Counted from the stretch's first letter, positions 1-9,164 are shown. The stretch: DNA of 42,518 bases from Candidatus Nitrosopumilus sp. (GCF_029882185.1 NZ_JAOULD010000013.1:1-42518), one strand, 5' to 3'. The notes: a model not told the origin generated them from the letters alone. Program-made: numbers and translations.

Positions 1-126
1 GTGCCATCAGAATTAGAATATGCTGAAGGGTATAGAGCAAGAATGGATGTTCTTGAAAGTAAAATGAAACCAATGGAAGAAACCTCATCTGGGGAAAAGA
101 AAGAAAACTATGAAGATCCGGATTAG
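1..126 (+). CDS. C-terminal end of an unknown protein (partial)
   Basis: An open frame runs from the first base to a TAG at 124-126, giving 41 residues rich in Glu and Lys and ending GlnThr-free and acidic (EDPD). The frame begins with GTG at base 1, so a complete short gene cannot be excluded, but it is more likely the tail of a gene that starts outside the window. The composition suggests a helical, charged terminus. No family is recognised. Confidence 0.5.
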   Translation: MPSELEYAEGYRARMDVLESKMKPMEETSSGEKKENYEDPD

Positions 127-192
127 TGATTTCAAATATTGCGAATCATAAGAAATAGTTAAATCAAAAAACTACATAGTAAAGACATAATC

Positions 193-603
193 ATGAATGC
201 TTTTCAAAAGATTTTTGATTGGAAGACGTATATTTTTACAGCACTAGCAGTCATATCTTTTTCAAATTTTGTGGCAGTATTATTTGGACAGACAATTCCA
301 GGAATCATTTTAACATTTTTTAAAATTGCTGGAGAATATGTAATTTTGGGAGCAGTGTTTATTTTTGCACTAGCATGGCTCTTAAAGGCAAAACCACATA
401 ATCGTCCAAAGAAATATGTAATAATCCCATTTGATGTGTTTGGAAAAAAGAGTACCATAGAAGGTATTAGAACAGAATTTACAACACATGATGTAGCATG
501 GAGTTTTATGAAGCAATACAAAGAATCATACCCATTTTACAACTTTGCACTAGTTTCAGATCTTCCAAAGTCAGACAAACCAACAATCTTCAGATACATC
601 TAA
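193..603 (+). CDS. Small two-helix membrane protein, unknown function
   Basis: This 136-residue protein has two hydrophobic segments, at about residues 13-34 and 42-64. They are followed by a basic stretch (KAKPHNRPKK) and a soluble C-terminal domain of about 70 residues. By the positive-inside rule the soluble domain is probably cytoplasmic. ATG at 193 is the only sensible start. It lies 36 bases before the DNA ligase gene on the same strand and may be cotranscribed with it. I do not recognise the family. Confidence 0.75.
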   Translation: MNAFQKIFDWKTYIFTALAVISFSNFVAVLFGQTIPGIILTFFKIAGEYVILGAVFIFALAWLLKAKPHNRPKKYVIIPFDVFGKKSTIEGIRTEFTTHDVAWSFMKQYKESYPFYNFALVSDLPKSDKPTIFRYI

Positions 604-639
604 TTCAGACTTTTATTCAAGATTACATAGAGAAAGGAA

Positions 640-2406
640 ATGGAGTTTGCAGTTCTATCTGAATCGTTTAACAAGATGGAATCTACGACAAAAAGATTGG
701 AATTAACACAAATCCTAGTAGAATTATTTAAAAAAACACCTCACGAAATAATTTCAAAAATAGTATATCTGATTCAGGGGAAGTTAAGACCAGACTTTGA
801 AGGAATAGAATTAGGTGTTGCAGAAAAACTTGCAATAAGGGCCATTTCAAAATCATCAGGCATTCCAATAAAAAAAATTGAAGACGAGTATAGAAAGGGA
901 GGAGACTTGGGGCATGCATCTTCAATAATTTTAGAACAAAAAACTCAAACTACATTTCTTGTAGAAGACATTACAGTAGAAAGGGTTTACGAAACACTAT
1001 TCAAAATTGCAAAGTTGGGAGGTTCTAGATCTCAAGACATGAAAATGAAATACATTTCTAGTTTGTTAAACGATGCAACACCTCTAGAAGCAAGTTTCAT
1101 TTTAAAAATTTTGCTGGGAACACTTAGACTAGGAATTGCAGAAAACACAGTAATGGATGCTTTAGCAGTAGCATTTTCAGGCAATAAAGAGAACAGGAAA
1201 AAACTACAACATGCATACAATGTTTCAAGTGATTTAGGCAAAGTTGCAGAAACAATTGCAACAAAAGGACTAGAAGGAATTGAAAAATTTGAAATTATTT
1301 TATTCAACCCAATTAGACCAATGCTAGCTGACAGAGTTAGAAGTGAAGAAGAAGCAATTGAAAAAATGGGGGATGAGTTTGCAGCAGAATACAAGCTAGA
1401 TGGGGAAAGAGTTCAACTACATATTGAAGGAGACAGAGTAGAATTATTTTCTAGAAGTCTAGAAAGAATTGAAAGGTATTATCCAGACATAATAGAAAAA
1501 ATTCCCAAGAACATTCAAGCAGACAACATTATTTTGGAAGCAGAAGCAGTAGCAATCAATGAGAACACAGGAGAATTTCTACCATTCCAAGAACTAATGC
1601 ACAGACGAAGAAAATACAAAATAGAAAAAGCTGTAACAGAGTATCCAATCACAGTAAACTTTTTTGATATTTTATATTGTAATGGGAAAAGTTGTGTAGA
1701 ATTAAGTTACAAAGAAAGAAGAGAAAAGCTTGAAAAACATGTCAAAGAAGACGAATTTGCAAAATATATCCCAATGAAGATAGTGAAAAACCAGAATGAA
1801 ATAGAAGACTTCATGGAAAACAGCATCAATGCAGGTAGTGAAGGGTTGATGTTAAAGATGCTAGACAAACCATATCAAGCAGGATCTAGAGGGAGTCACT
1901 GGTTAAAACTAAAACGAGAATACAGAAACGAATTAGGAGACAGTTTAGATCTTGTAGTAATAGGAGGATTTTTTGGTAAAGGTAGAAGAACAGGAAATTA
2001 TGGAACGTTGCTTTTAGCAACTTATGATGAAGATGAAGACACATTTCCAAGCATTTGTAAAGTCGGAACAGGATTTTCGGATGAATCTCTAGATCAACTG
2101 TATCAAATATTACATCCAAATGTTTCAATTAAAAAAAATCCTCGGATCATTAGTGAAATGGAAGCAGACGTATGGTTTGAACCAGAGTTGGTTATCGAGG
2201 TTGTTGCATCAGAAATTACACTTAGTCCAATTCACAAAGCAGCATTCAATACAATTCGAAAAGGCTCAGGTCTAGCTTTGAGATTTCCAAAATTTACAGG
2301 AAAGATCAGAGTTGAAAAAGCAGTTGAAGATGCATCGACTAATGAAGAAGTCATCACATTATACAAAGGGCAGAAAAAAGTAGCACATGATAAAAGTTTG
2401 ATGTAA
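640..2406 (+). CDS. lig: ATP-dependent DNA ligase
   Basis: This 588-residue protein seals nicks in DNA during replication and repair using ATP. The nucleotidyl-transferase motif I, EYKLDGER, lies at residues 250-257, so Lys252 should carry the AMP. Upstream is the alpha-helical DNA-binding domain (about 1-220). Downstream are the remaining adenylation motifs (for example GSEGLMLK near 403-410) and a C-terminal OB-fold domain containing the motif region SHWLKLKRE. Length and order match archaeal replicative ligases of about 560-600 residues. The ATG at 640 gives an N-terminus of normal length. No lesion is seen. Confidence 0.97.
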   Translation: MEFAVLSESFNKMESTTKRLELTQILVELFKKTPHEIISKIVYLIQGKLRPDFEGIELGVAEKLAIRAISKSSGIPIKKIEDEYRKGGDLGHASSIILEQKTQTTFLVEDITVERVYETLFKIAKLGGSRSQDMKMKYISSLLNDATPLEASFILKILLGTLRLGIAENTVMDALAVAFSGNKENRKKLQHAYNVSSDLGKVAETIATKGLEGIEKFEIILFNPIRPMLADRVRSEEEAIEKMGDEFAAEYKLDGERVQLHIEGDRVELFSRSLERIERYYPDIIEKIPKNIQADNIILEAEAVAINENTGEFLPFQELMHRRRKYKIEKAVTEYPITVNFFDILYCNGKSCVELSYKERREKLEKHVKEDEFAKYIPMKIVKNQNEIEDFMENSINAGSEGLMLKMLDKPYQAGSRGSHWLKLKREYRNELGDSLDLVVIGGFFGKGRRTGNYGTLLLATYDEDEDTFPSICKVGTGFSDESLDQLYQILHPNVSIKKNPRIISEMEADVWFEPELVIEVVASEITLSPIHKAAFNTIRKGSGLALRFPKFTGKIRVEKAVEDASTNEEVITLYKGQKKVAHDKSLM

Positions 2407-2473
2407 TCCGTGCTCAAAAAATATTAAAAACCATAGAGGATTTAAATTACCTCGTAGTTTTTTCATTTATGTT

Positions 2474-3127
2474 ATGTATAGCGGAGAGCTTGAAGTTCAA
2501 GCAAAAAGAAAGGCTATAGCAGTTTTACAAGACGAAATCAACAGAATTCTAAATGCATCCAGAGAGCTTGCAACACTTCCTGAATTGATGATGAAAAAAG
2601 ACAAATCTGGAATCAAAAACACACTAGAACAAATTTCAACAATTGAAGAAGAAGTGGAGAACTTGAGAAGGAAAATCACACGTGAAGTTGCAGATGTTGG
2701 AGGATTGATCATGAACAGAGAAAATCTTCTAAATACAGCATATACTATGGATGAAATTGCAGGTTACATCACAGGCATTTCATTCAAACTATCAAATGTG
2801 AAAATCACTACCCTGAAAAGTGCAAAGCTGGACCAAGACATTACAAAATTGATCGAATTGGTTGTAGATGAAGTTTACAAACTAAATGAAATCATTCGTA
2901 GTCTTAATACTAACACTGCTAATGCAATCGAGTTAGCTCAAGAAACTCAAACAATTGAAAGAGAAATAGATATCAAATACAGAGCAGCCACAATTAAACT
3001 TCTCAATGAAGTAACAAACACAAAAGAACTGTTATTGATCAAAGATGTAATAGAAGGAATTGAAGAAATGTCAGACAAATGTCAAAGAGTGTCAGATTCT
3101 TTTATTCTATTAGCATTAAGCCTATAA
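2474..3127 (+). CDS. PhoU-like protein (DUF47 family)
   Basis: This 217-residue, almost wholly alpha-helical protein has long amphipathic helices with repeated Glu and Lys residues. Its length and layout are typical of the DUF47/PhoU-like family (two three-helix bundles). Members bind metals and are often linked to phosphate transport, but no Pit or Pst gene is next to it here, so its role is open. An A/T-rich TATA-like element at about 2441-2449 lies 25-33 nt before the ATG and fits a short or absent leader. Confidence 0.8.
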   Translation: MYSGELEVQAKRKAIAVLQDEINRILNASRELATLPELMMKKDKSGIKNTLEQISTIEEEVENLRRKITREVADVGGLIMNRENLLNTAYTMDEIAGYITGISFKLSNVKITTLKSAKLDQDITKLIELVVDEVYKLNEIIRSLNTNTANAIELAQETQTIEREIDIKYRAATIKLLNEVTNTKELLLIKDVIEGIEEMSDKCQRVSDSFILLALSL

Positions 3128-3221
3128 TCAACCAAATTCTCACACTTTTACTTTATTTTAGTTTCTAAAAATACCTCATCTTATTAGAGAATTCATATAC
3201 AGAGAATTACATCCAATAATA

Positions 3222-3758
3222 ATGAAATGTGAATTAATTGAAAATAGAATCATAGTATGGGATATTGAAAATTCACGAAAACTTTTCAGCCAAGGATATT
3301 ATGGAAAACCAATTGGAATTCCAAAACCAAAAATTGAAGAAATAGATGCACCGCTAATTTTAGATCTTATAGAAGGACTGTATCTATTGGAAAATAAAAA
3401 AATCACAATTACAAAATCAAAACAAAAAATTTCAACAGAACAACTAGTTGAAATTTGTAAAAGCGAAGTTCATGAATTTGATAAAAAATATCTAGTATAC
3501 AAAAATTTCAGAGACAAAGGGTACATCATAAATCCGGGAATCAAATTTGGATGTGATTTTGCAGTTTATGAGAAAGGGCCAGGAATTGATCATGCGCCAT
3601 TTTTAATTCAAGTGTATACACGAAACGAATCAATTACTTCTACAGGGATTGTTTTGGCAGGAAGATTGGCATCATCAGTAAAAAAACAATTCATTCTGGC
3701 AATTCCAAAAGGCAAAGATAAAGTAGATTTCTTAGCGTTAGACTGGTGGAAAGCTTAG
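3222..3758 (+). CDS. endA: tRNA-splicing endonuclease EndA
   Basis: This 178-residue protein cuts tRNA precursors at the bulge-helix-bulge around introns. The C-terminal catalytic half has the expected layout: a Tyr-rich segment (KYLVYKNFRDKGY), a glycine-rich GIKFGCDF strand, the catalytic His in GIDHAPFLI, and the catalytic Lys in SVKKQF. Its size matches the short homotetramer or heteromeric alpha-type subunits. The same window holds an intron-bearing tRNA-Leu (41084-41184) that would be a substrate. The stop codon overlaps the end of the convergent gene at 3755-4132 by four bases. Confidence 0.95.
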   Translation: MKCELIENRIIVWDIENSRKLFSQGYYGKPIGIPKPKIEEIDAPLILDLIEGLYLLENKKITITKSKQKISTEQLVEICKSEVHEFDKKYLVYKNFRDKGYIINPGIKFGCDFAVYEKGPGIDHAPFLIQVYTRNESITSTGIVLAGRLASSVKKQFILAIPKGKDKVDFLALDWWKA

Positions 3759-4132
3759 ACAGACTTGATGTGGCCTGCTATTTTATCATAAATTTCAAAA
3801 AGTTCTTTTGTAATTCCAAAAGCAATATGATTGTCCCATTTACTTCTAATTCTAACTGCTTTTACAGTAGGTTCAACATAGATAGTGGCATCTTTAACAG
3901 ATTGTTTTGCTATCATTTCATTTAGTTCCATATCAGCATTTAGTTTTGATGCCAGACTACCAGAGCCAACCCATTCAACCTTTGCCACAGATTTTGAGGC
4001 AAAGTGACCTTTTGTGGTAAGTTTAGTTTTTGCAACATAATTATTATAATTACGGCCAGTTTCTTTTTTTACAATGAATTGAGCTTGAAATCTATCTAAA
4101 GCGCCCCATGGTAGTGGATTTAGATCTTGCAT
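3755..4132 (-). CDS. Conserved-looking protein of unknown function
   Basis: This 125-residue soluble protein has no membrane segment and no obvious metal motif. It has alternating beta and alpha potential, and a start (MQDLNPLPWGALDRF) that looks like a genuine ordered N-terminus. It follows the gene at 4135-4371 with only two bases between them, so the two form a likely operon. It converges on endA with a four-base overlap. I do not recognise the family, and the position beside endA does not by itself imply a tRNA role. Confidence 0.75.
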   Translation of the reverse strand: MQDLNPLPWGALDRFQAQFIVKKETGRNYNNYVAKTKLTTKGHFASKSVAKVEWVGSGSLASKLNADMELNEMIAKQSVKDATIYVEPTVKAVRIRSKWDNHIAFGITKELFEIYDKIAGHIKSV

Positions 4133-4134
4133 GA

Positions 4135-4371
4135 CTATCCCTTTTGAATTATTTGTACAACATCAATATTTGAATTCTTGATATCAATACATCCACGATT
4201 GGTTATCATTCTAGGTGTTTGAGCAAAATATCTACTATAGTAATCATCTTTTTCAACTTCATCAGTTCCAATTTCTTTGGATTCAGAATCAACTCCGATC
4301 TCTTTTAACATATCAGCAAATTTTTCAGGCCATGATTGATAGACAAATGTGTCTGACTCTGTATCATGCAT
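4135..4371 (-). CDS. Small acidic protein of unknown function
   Basis: This 78-residue protein is strongly acidic in its first half (many Asp and Glu, with SESKEIGTDEVEKDD) and has a more mixed C-terminal half containing one Cys (RGCIDI). It is the first gene of a two-gene minus-strand unit with the 125-residue protein that follows. The ATG at 4371 is the likely start. No family is recognised. Confidence 0.65.
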   Translation of the reverse strand: MHDTESDTFVYQSWPEKFADMLKEIGVDSESKEIGTDEVEKDDYYSRYFAQTPRMITNRGCIDIKNSNIDVVQIIQKG

Positions 4372-4432
4372 TATTTATCATCAATCATACCCACAAATAA
4401 AGATATCAAGAAAAACTACAGAGATCAATCAA

Positions 4433-4442
4433 ATTAAATATC
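4433..4442 (+). promoter_or_regulatory. TATA-like box for the SDR-hotdog operon
   Basis: The A/T run ATTAAATATC lies about 25-30 nt before the ATG at 4467. This is the spacing expected for a leaderless archaeal transcript. It supports ATG 4467 over the upstream TTG at 4452. Confidence 0.4.
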
Positions 4443-4466
4443 ACAGAAGTTTTGGTATGTTATCCA

Positions 4467-6236
4467 ATGTTAAAATTTCAAAATAAAATTGCTCTAGTTA
4501 CGGGAAGCGGCACTGGAATAGGTAAAGCCATTGCCACAAAATTCATTGAGGAGGGGGCCAGCGTAATTATTCTTGGAAGAAGAAAAGAACCACTAGAAGA
4601 AGCAGCAAAAGAACTAGAGGAAAAAATTCCCCAAAACAGCAATGCTTCAGTTAGAATTTTTGCAGGAGTAGATGTTGCAGATGAAGCAGCAATGAATAGT
4701 ATGTTTGATACATTAAAAAATGAAAATACAACAATAGATTACATAATTAATAATGCAGGAGTTTCAGGTCCTGTCACATGTTTTTCAAATGCTTCACTAG
4801 AAGAATTCAAAAGTACGATAGGCATTCATCTTACAGGAACATTCTGGGGTTCTGTACAAGCATTAAAAGTCATGAAAACAGGGGGCAAAATTATTACTAT
4901 CTCTACATTTTTCACAGAAGAAAAACCATTAGAACAAAGACCATATAGATTTAGAAGTCCATATACGGCATCACAAGGTGCAAAAAATAGATTAGCAGAG
5001 TTGATGTCTTGGGAATTAACAGATAAAGGAATCATTTCAATCGCAACAAATCCAGGACCAGTTCATTCAGATAGAATTTACAAAACAGTATATCCAAAAG
5101 CAGCAGCAGAGTTTATGAGAGTAAGTGGATTTGAAGACCTAATTCCAACTGAAGTAGATGAAGCAAATAAAGAATTACTTCCGTTATTAGGTGAAGATGA
5201 AAAGATCATTAAAGAAGGAATTGCCGCAGCTGTTGTAAAACTTGCAAATGGCAAAGATGTTTCAAAACTTACAGAGACATTTACTAATTTATTAAATAAA
5301 ATACAAATCATTGCAGAGAAAGTTCAAAATAATACATCACATATGATTGCAAATAAAGAATTTCTATCACAAGGACAAGTGGCAGAAACTGTTCTCAATT
5401 TATGTGATGATGAAATTGCAAAAATAATTAACGGTAAAGTAATTCCAGGAGATAGAGTATTTTATCCAGTTAAACCACATATTGGTACTGCAACACCAGG
5501 AGTTCATCAACCAGACTTTACAGGAAAAGCAGTTGTTTTTACAATTGATGCGACGGACAAGACAGATGCAGAACGAGTAGAATTTTTGGCACAACATGTA
5601 GAGAAGAATGGAGGAAAAGTAGCTTGTTTCATTTCACAAACAACATCATCAGAACTCCAAGAATACATCAGTAGTAAATTCCATTCCCACATAGTAGATT
5701 TGAAAAACCCAGAAGAAGTTGCCAGATGGCTAAACACCGCAAAAACCAACATAGGAGATATTTTAGGTGTAATTCATGTTACTGGAAACCTTCCAAACAT
5801 ACCAAAATTAACAGAAGTGTCAAGGGCAGAATGGGAATCATTAACTGAGAAATTCATTTCGACACCAGCAACTGTTGCACAAAGAGCATTAGAGCAATTT
5901 GTCCCAGGAGGAAGTAAAGATCCTCGTCTTTACAAAGATGCAAAAGGAGCAATCATGATAATTGGTCCAGATTTACCCATAGGTAAGAAAGTTACAGGAA
6001 CACAAAGAGCACAAGTAGAAGTTTTCAGAGGAGCACTAAGACCATTCACAACTACGGTCAATCAAGAACTAAGTGATGTTCTAAAATCAAAAATCAGAAT
6101 GTTTACAATTTTCCCAGGAACAGTGGACGGCTCAGAACCAAACAATCAAAAAATTGTGGATGCATTTAATTTCCTAGTATCAGATAATGCATTATCATCA
6201 GCAGAAATTATCTTTTGTGTTGATGAATCAAGATAA
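4467..6236 (+). CDS. Tandem short-chain dehydrogenase/reductase protein resembling the N-terminal half of malonyl-CoA reductase
   Basis: This 589-residue protein has two Rossmann units. The first has the SDR cofactor motif TGSGTGIG (12-19), NNAG (95-98), a candidate catalytic Ser146 and Tyr166. The usual YxxxK lysine is Gln170 (YTASQ). The second unit, from about residue 345, has no clear glycine motif or catalytic set and looks structural. The layout, with segments such as NPGPVHSDRI and a late GTQRAQVEVFRGAL helix, recalls from memory the N-terminal part of Chloroflexus malonyl-CoA reductase, which reduces malonate semialdehyde. A role in the 3-hydroxypropionate/4-hydroxybutyrate cycle is therefore only a hypothesis. 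I chose ATG 4467 because the longer frame starts at TTG 4452. It is followed two bases later by a hotdog gene. Confidence 0.85.
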   Translation: MLKFQNKIALVTGSGTGIGKAIATKFIEEGASVIILGRRKEPLEEAAKELEEKIPQNSNASVRIFAGVDVADEAAMNSMFDTLKNENTTIDYIINNAGVSGPVTCFSNASLEEFKSTIGIHLTGTFWGSVQALKVMKTGGKIITISTFFTEEKPLEQRPYRFRSPYTASQGAKNRLAELMSWELTDKGIISIATNPGPVHSDRIYKTVYPKAAAEFMRVSGFEDLIPTEVDEANKELLPLLGEDEKIIKEGIAAAVVKLANGKDVSKLTETFTNLLNKIQIIAEKVQNNTSHMIANKEFLSQGQVAETVLNLCDDEIAKIINGKVIPGDRVFYPVKPHIGTATPGVHQPDFTGKAVVFTIDATDKTDAERVEFLAQHVEKNGGKVACFISQTTSSELQEYISSKFHSHIVDLKNPEEVARWLNTAKTNIGDILGVIHVTGNLPNIPKLTEVSRAEWESLTEKFISTPATVAQRALEQFVPGGSKDPRLYKDAKGAIMIIGPDLPIGKKVTGTQRAQVEVFRGALRPFTTTVNQELSDVLKSKIRMFTIFPGTVDGSEPNNQKIVDAFNFLVSDNALSSAEIIFCVDESR

Positions 6237-6238
6237 GA

Positions 6239-6691
6239 ATGAAAAAATTTTCTGAATTCAGAGCAGGTGATTCATTTTATTCTACATGTAGTATTTCAGA
6301 TAAAGAGTTAGAAGAGTATCTAAAATTTTCAAGAGTAAAAAATGCATTTTTGGAAGAAAAACGAAAAGGGGAACAACATCTAGTTTCTGGAAGAGCAGCA
6401 CTGTCAAGAATGGAAGGAGAATTTACAAGATTAAGTCAGATTTATGGGAATGATATTATTTTAATCGGAACAAATGGAGATCCTGAATGGGAAAATAGGA
6501 GTACACGGTTTCTTAAACCACTATACACAGATGAAGTATTAAAATTAAAATTTACAGTATCTGAAAAAGAAGACATTGATAAGGAGTATGGTAAAATTTT
6601 TGTTGATTATGAAGGAACAAATCAGAATGATGAAACTGTTTTGATTTCAAAGAAAAATATTTATAGAATCAAAAAAGATCCACCAAGATAA
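6239..6691 (+). CDS. MaoC-like hotdog-fold protein
   Basis: This 150-residue protein has the outline of a MaoC/FAS1A-type hydratase: an N-terminal FRAGDSF strand, a central helix (GEQHLVSGRAALSRMEGEF), then RFLKPLYTDEVLKLKFTV, which matches the second conserved strand pair of the family. The hydratase motif with catalytic Asp and His (D-x-N-x-x-H type) is not visible where it should be, near residues 28-40 (LKFSRVKNAF). It may therefore bind an acyl-CoA-like ligand without hydrating it, or use other residues. It starts two bases after the SDR gene and is surely cotranscribed with it. Confidence 0.7.
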   Translation: MKKFSEFRAGDSFYSTCSISDKELEEYLKFSRVKNAFLEEKRKGEQHLVSGRAALSRMEGEFTRLSQIYGNDIILIGTNGDPEWENRSTRFLKPLYTDEVLKLKFTVSEKEDIDKEYGKIFVDYEGTNQNDETVLISKKNIYRIKKDPPR

Positions 6692-6751
6692 AATTCAAAG
6701 AAACACAATTGTCGGCCATTCCATCTGCATTCTATCTCCACGTAGTCACAA

Positions 6752-7513
6752 TTAGAAGGGAATTCCAGATAAAGAGTCAAAGAATAATTTTGCAGATGCA
6801 ATTAGAATTACAAGTGAAACAAGAATTTGAAGATAACGTTCCTTGATATCAAGTGATAGTCTTGCTCCAACCAAACCTCCAATAAAAGAACCAAACGCAA
6901 GTAACCCAGATTGAAGAAAGTCAGGATGACCTAACAAGCTGTGTACAACAACACCAGAGAGAGATGCAAACAAGAGAATCATTTGAGATGTAGGAGCAGC
7001 TTTTTTCATAGCCATTCCCATACCTGCCACCATTAAAGGAACAAAGATTATCCCACCACCTATGCCAAAAAATGAAGAAATAATTCCTGCAAAAAAGCTT
7101 GCACCAATAGCAAAAATCATTAATTGTTTAGATGTTTTTTTCTCTTTGCTTTCAATTTTTTTTCTCAAAAATATGTATGTAGCAGATGCAATCAATACAA
7201 ATCCAAACAATATTTTAAAAACATCGGGGGCGACATTAGTAGAAAACAATGCACCCAAAATAGTTCCAGGAATGGACAACAATCCAAGTTTAAGACCTAA
7301 AGAATATTCTATCCGTCTTTGTTTTGAATAGGAAATTGTAGATGCAATTGAATTACTTAATGCAGCAAATAGACTGTTGCTTGCAGCAACAGTTGGAGGA
7401 AATCCTAGAAATGTCAAAACAGGAACAACAATTATCCCACCACCAAGACCAATCATGGAACCTAAAACTCCAGCAGCAAATCCCAAAGGAATTAACCACA
7501 GTTGATCAATCAT
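6752..7513 (-). CDS. TauE/SafE (TSUP) family membrane permease
   Basis: This 253-residue protein has about seven to eight hydrophobic helices arranged as two related halves. Each half has the glycine-rich family signature: GVLGSMIGLGGGIIVVP near residues 15-31, and SSFFGIGGGIIFVP near 146-159. The family moves organosulfur or sulfite-like anions or small organic acids across the membrane; the substrate here is unknown. It starts at ATG 7513 and stands alone on the minus strand, with the gene at 7551-8171 ending 37 bases upstream. Confidence 0.92.
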   Translation of the reverse strand: MIDQLWLIPLGFAAGVLGSMIGLGGGIIVVPVLTFLGFPPTVAASNSLFAALSNSIASTISYSKQRRIEYSLGLKLGLLSIPGTILGALFSTNVAPDVFKILFGFVLIASATYIFLRKKIESKEKKTSKQLMIFAIGASFFAGIISSFFGIGGGIIFVPLMVAGMGMAMKKAAPTSQMILLFASLSGVVVHSLLGHPDFLQSGLLAFGSFIGGLVGARLSLDIKERYLQILVSLVILIASAKLFFDSLSGIPF

Positions 7514-7550
7514 GATAATATCAATCAGAGAATTGCATCATATAATTAAA

Positions 7551-8171
7551 CTACTTTAAGACGACCAATGTCTGTAAAACAGAATTTTCCTTAGAAGTTA
7601 TTTCCAAGATTATTTCATAGCCATTCAAATTATCAATTTTTGATTTGATGTTTCGTCCATCAGAATCAGAATAAAACTTCTGAGCAGATTCCAACCATGC
7701 AGTAATTGACGGATAATCTGCAGATTTTTCTTCCCAGCAATCACAAACAAGATTTTTAATCATAGTCTCAAATATTGCAGAAATTTCATCAGGATTAGAA
7801 TTCAAGGTTTTGGTTTCAATATTAGCTACTGCCATAATGGGTGATTGTATGTCACCTCCAAGGTTGATATTGCCAAGAGGAATCCCTTCAGAATCCAATA
7901 CCGCAGTAGTGGTGCAATATTCAACAGTGTGTGGAAGCCCATTTTCAAAAAATGTACAGTACTGACCAATGGTATGATCGGTGATGGGGGCAGGTGCAGA
8001 TACAAAAATATTTTGTTTTGTCAAAGAATCTTGAATTTTTTCAATATCATAATATGTAAACCCAGAATCATAGATGGGTTTTGGTTCAGGGGGTGTGTCA
8101 TATACAAGCAATGAAGATATAATTACAACTACAGACACGATAAAAATAGGAATTATGATTAACTTGTTCAT
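7551..8171 (-). CDS. Membrane-anchored extracytoplasmic protein, unknown function
   Basis: This 206-residue protein has an N-terminal hydrophobic helix at about 5-27 (signal anchor). A Pro-rich linker (DTPPEPKPIYDSG) then leads to an outer-face domain of about 165 residues. Four Cys residues (two near 92-106, then DCWEE-type CDCW near 143) could form disulfides. The C-terminal part has strand-like repeats ending LQTLVVLK. It lies 40 bases downstream of the DUF192 gene on the same strand. No family is recognised. Confidence 0.7.
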   Translation of the reverse strand: MNKLIIIPIFIVSVVVIISSLLVYDTPPEPKPIYDSGFTYYDIEKIQDSLTKQNIFVSAPAPITDHTIGQYCTFFENGLPHTVEYCTTTAVLDSEGIPLGNINLGGDIQSPIMAVANIETKTLNSNPDEISAIFETMIKNLVCDCWEEKSADYPSITAWLESAQKFYSDSDGRNIKSKIDNLNGYEIILEITSKENSVLQTLVVLK

Positions 8172-8211
8172 AGTTTGTAAATTTTTTATTCAAAGATAAG
8201 GTTTTGCAACA

Positions 8212-8703
8212 TTAAATTGAAATTATTGTCAACTTGGAATCTTTGGTAATATTATTTTGATCAATAAATCCAGAGGTTACTTCAAGAACATATAATGCTT
8301 CATTATCAGGGACGACGCTTTGACATGCAGTTATTTCTAATGCAGTTTTACAAGGAGGAACATTTTTTTCAATATGTACAATGTTTCCATTATGATCAAA
8401 CCAAATCATATCTAAAGGGAATTGCATGTTTAACATCCAAAGAGAATACAGTCCGGGTTCATCAAATACAAATATCATTCCTTGATCATAAGGCAGTTGA
8501 TCTTGGAACATCAATCCACGAACACGTCTTGGTTCAGAGTCTGCAATTTGTACTTCAAGTGCAATATCACCTATCAATATAGTACCTCTTGGAAATTCAA
8601 CAGATTCTAATTTACTATCACTAGGAAGAGTAAGCATTCCAATGACTCCAATTATCACAGCAGCTATGGTTATTGGAATTAATGCCTGAGCACGTGTAGT
8701 CAT
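8212..8703 (-). CDS. DUF192 family protein with N-terminal membrane anchor
   Basis: This 163-residue protein starts with a hydrophobic helix at about 9-26. A DUF192 domain follows: the family's strand signature (LEVQIADSEPRRVRGLMF), GMIFVF, then SLWMLNMQFPLDMIWFD and a late EVTSGFID. DUF192 proteins are small beta-barrel-like domains of unknown function found outside the membrane in many archaea and bacteria. It heads a minus-strand pair with the anchored protein at 7551-8171. ATG 8703 is the likely start. Confidence 0.9.
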   Translation of the reverse strand: MTTRAQALIPITIAAVIIGVIGMLTLPSDSKLESVEFPRGTILIGDIALEVQIADSEPRRVRGLMFQDQLPYDQGMIFVFDEPGLYSLWMLNMQFPLDMIWFDHNGNIVHIEKNVPPCKTALEITACQSVVPDNEALYVLEVTSGFIDQNNITKDSKLTIISI

Positions 8704-8834
8704 AGACAGTCTATTCTAATCCTTTTAAAATATGTTAGAGTATGTAATATTTCACCATCATTCAAACGTCAATAGTAATACTGGAAGATTCTCACTATAT
8801 CAGACAATTTAAGAACTCTAACGGTATAGATTTT

Positions 8835-9086
8835 GTGTTGGTCCATTATTTTATTAGTAAAATTAAGCACACAGCACAAAAACCAGCTTGTTGTATTAGT
8901 TGCCAAAAAACAGACCTTAAAGATGATGCAGTTTTAGCTACAACCGGACCATCTGAGAAATATGCAGACTATGTTCCATCAACTTTATGTCTATCTTGTG
9001 AAACTTTGATGATAATCACATCACATCCAGGTGCAGTAATAGGAGTGAATCACACAACAGGAAATCAGGTCACCGTACGAAACTGA
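8835..9086 (+). CDS. Small protein with two CxxC pairs
   Basis: This 83-residue protein has a Cys-rich knuckle CCISC near residues 19-23 and a second LCLSC near 52-56, which fits one zinc site. The rest is mixed. The start is GTG 8835 or TTG 8838. A TATA-like ACAATTTAAG at about 8804-8813 sits about 25 nt before GTG 8835 and favours a leaderless start there. No family is recognised. Confidence 0.6.
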   Translation: MLVHYFISKIKHTAQKPACCISCQKTDLKDDAVLATTGPSEKYADYVPSTLCLSCETLMIITSHPGAVIGVNHTTGNQVTVRN

Positions 9087-9164
9087 CAATACAAATTTTA
9101 GAAATTTCTACCAAATTATTTTATAGCACAGATCAGTTATATCGGTAAAACGTGTAATGAGATC

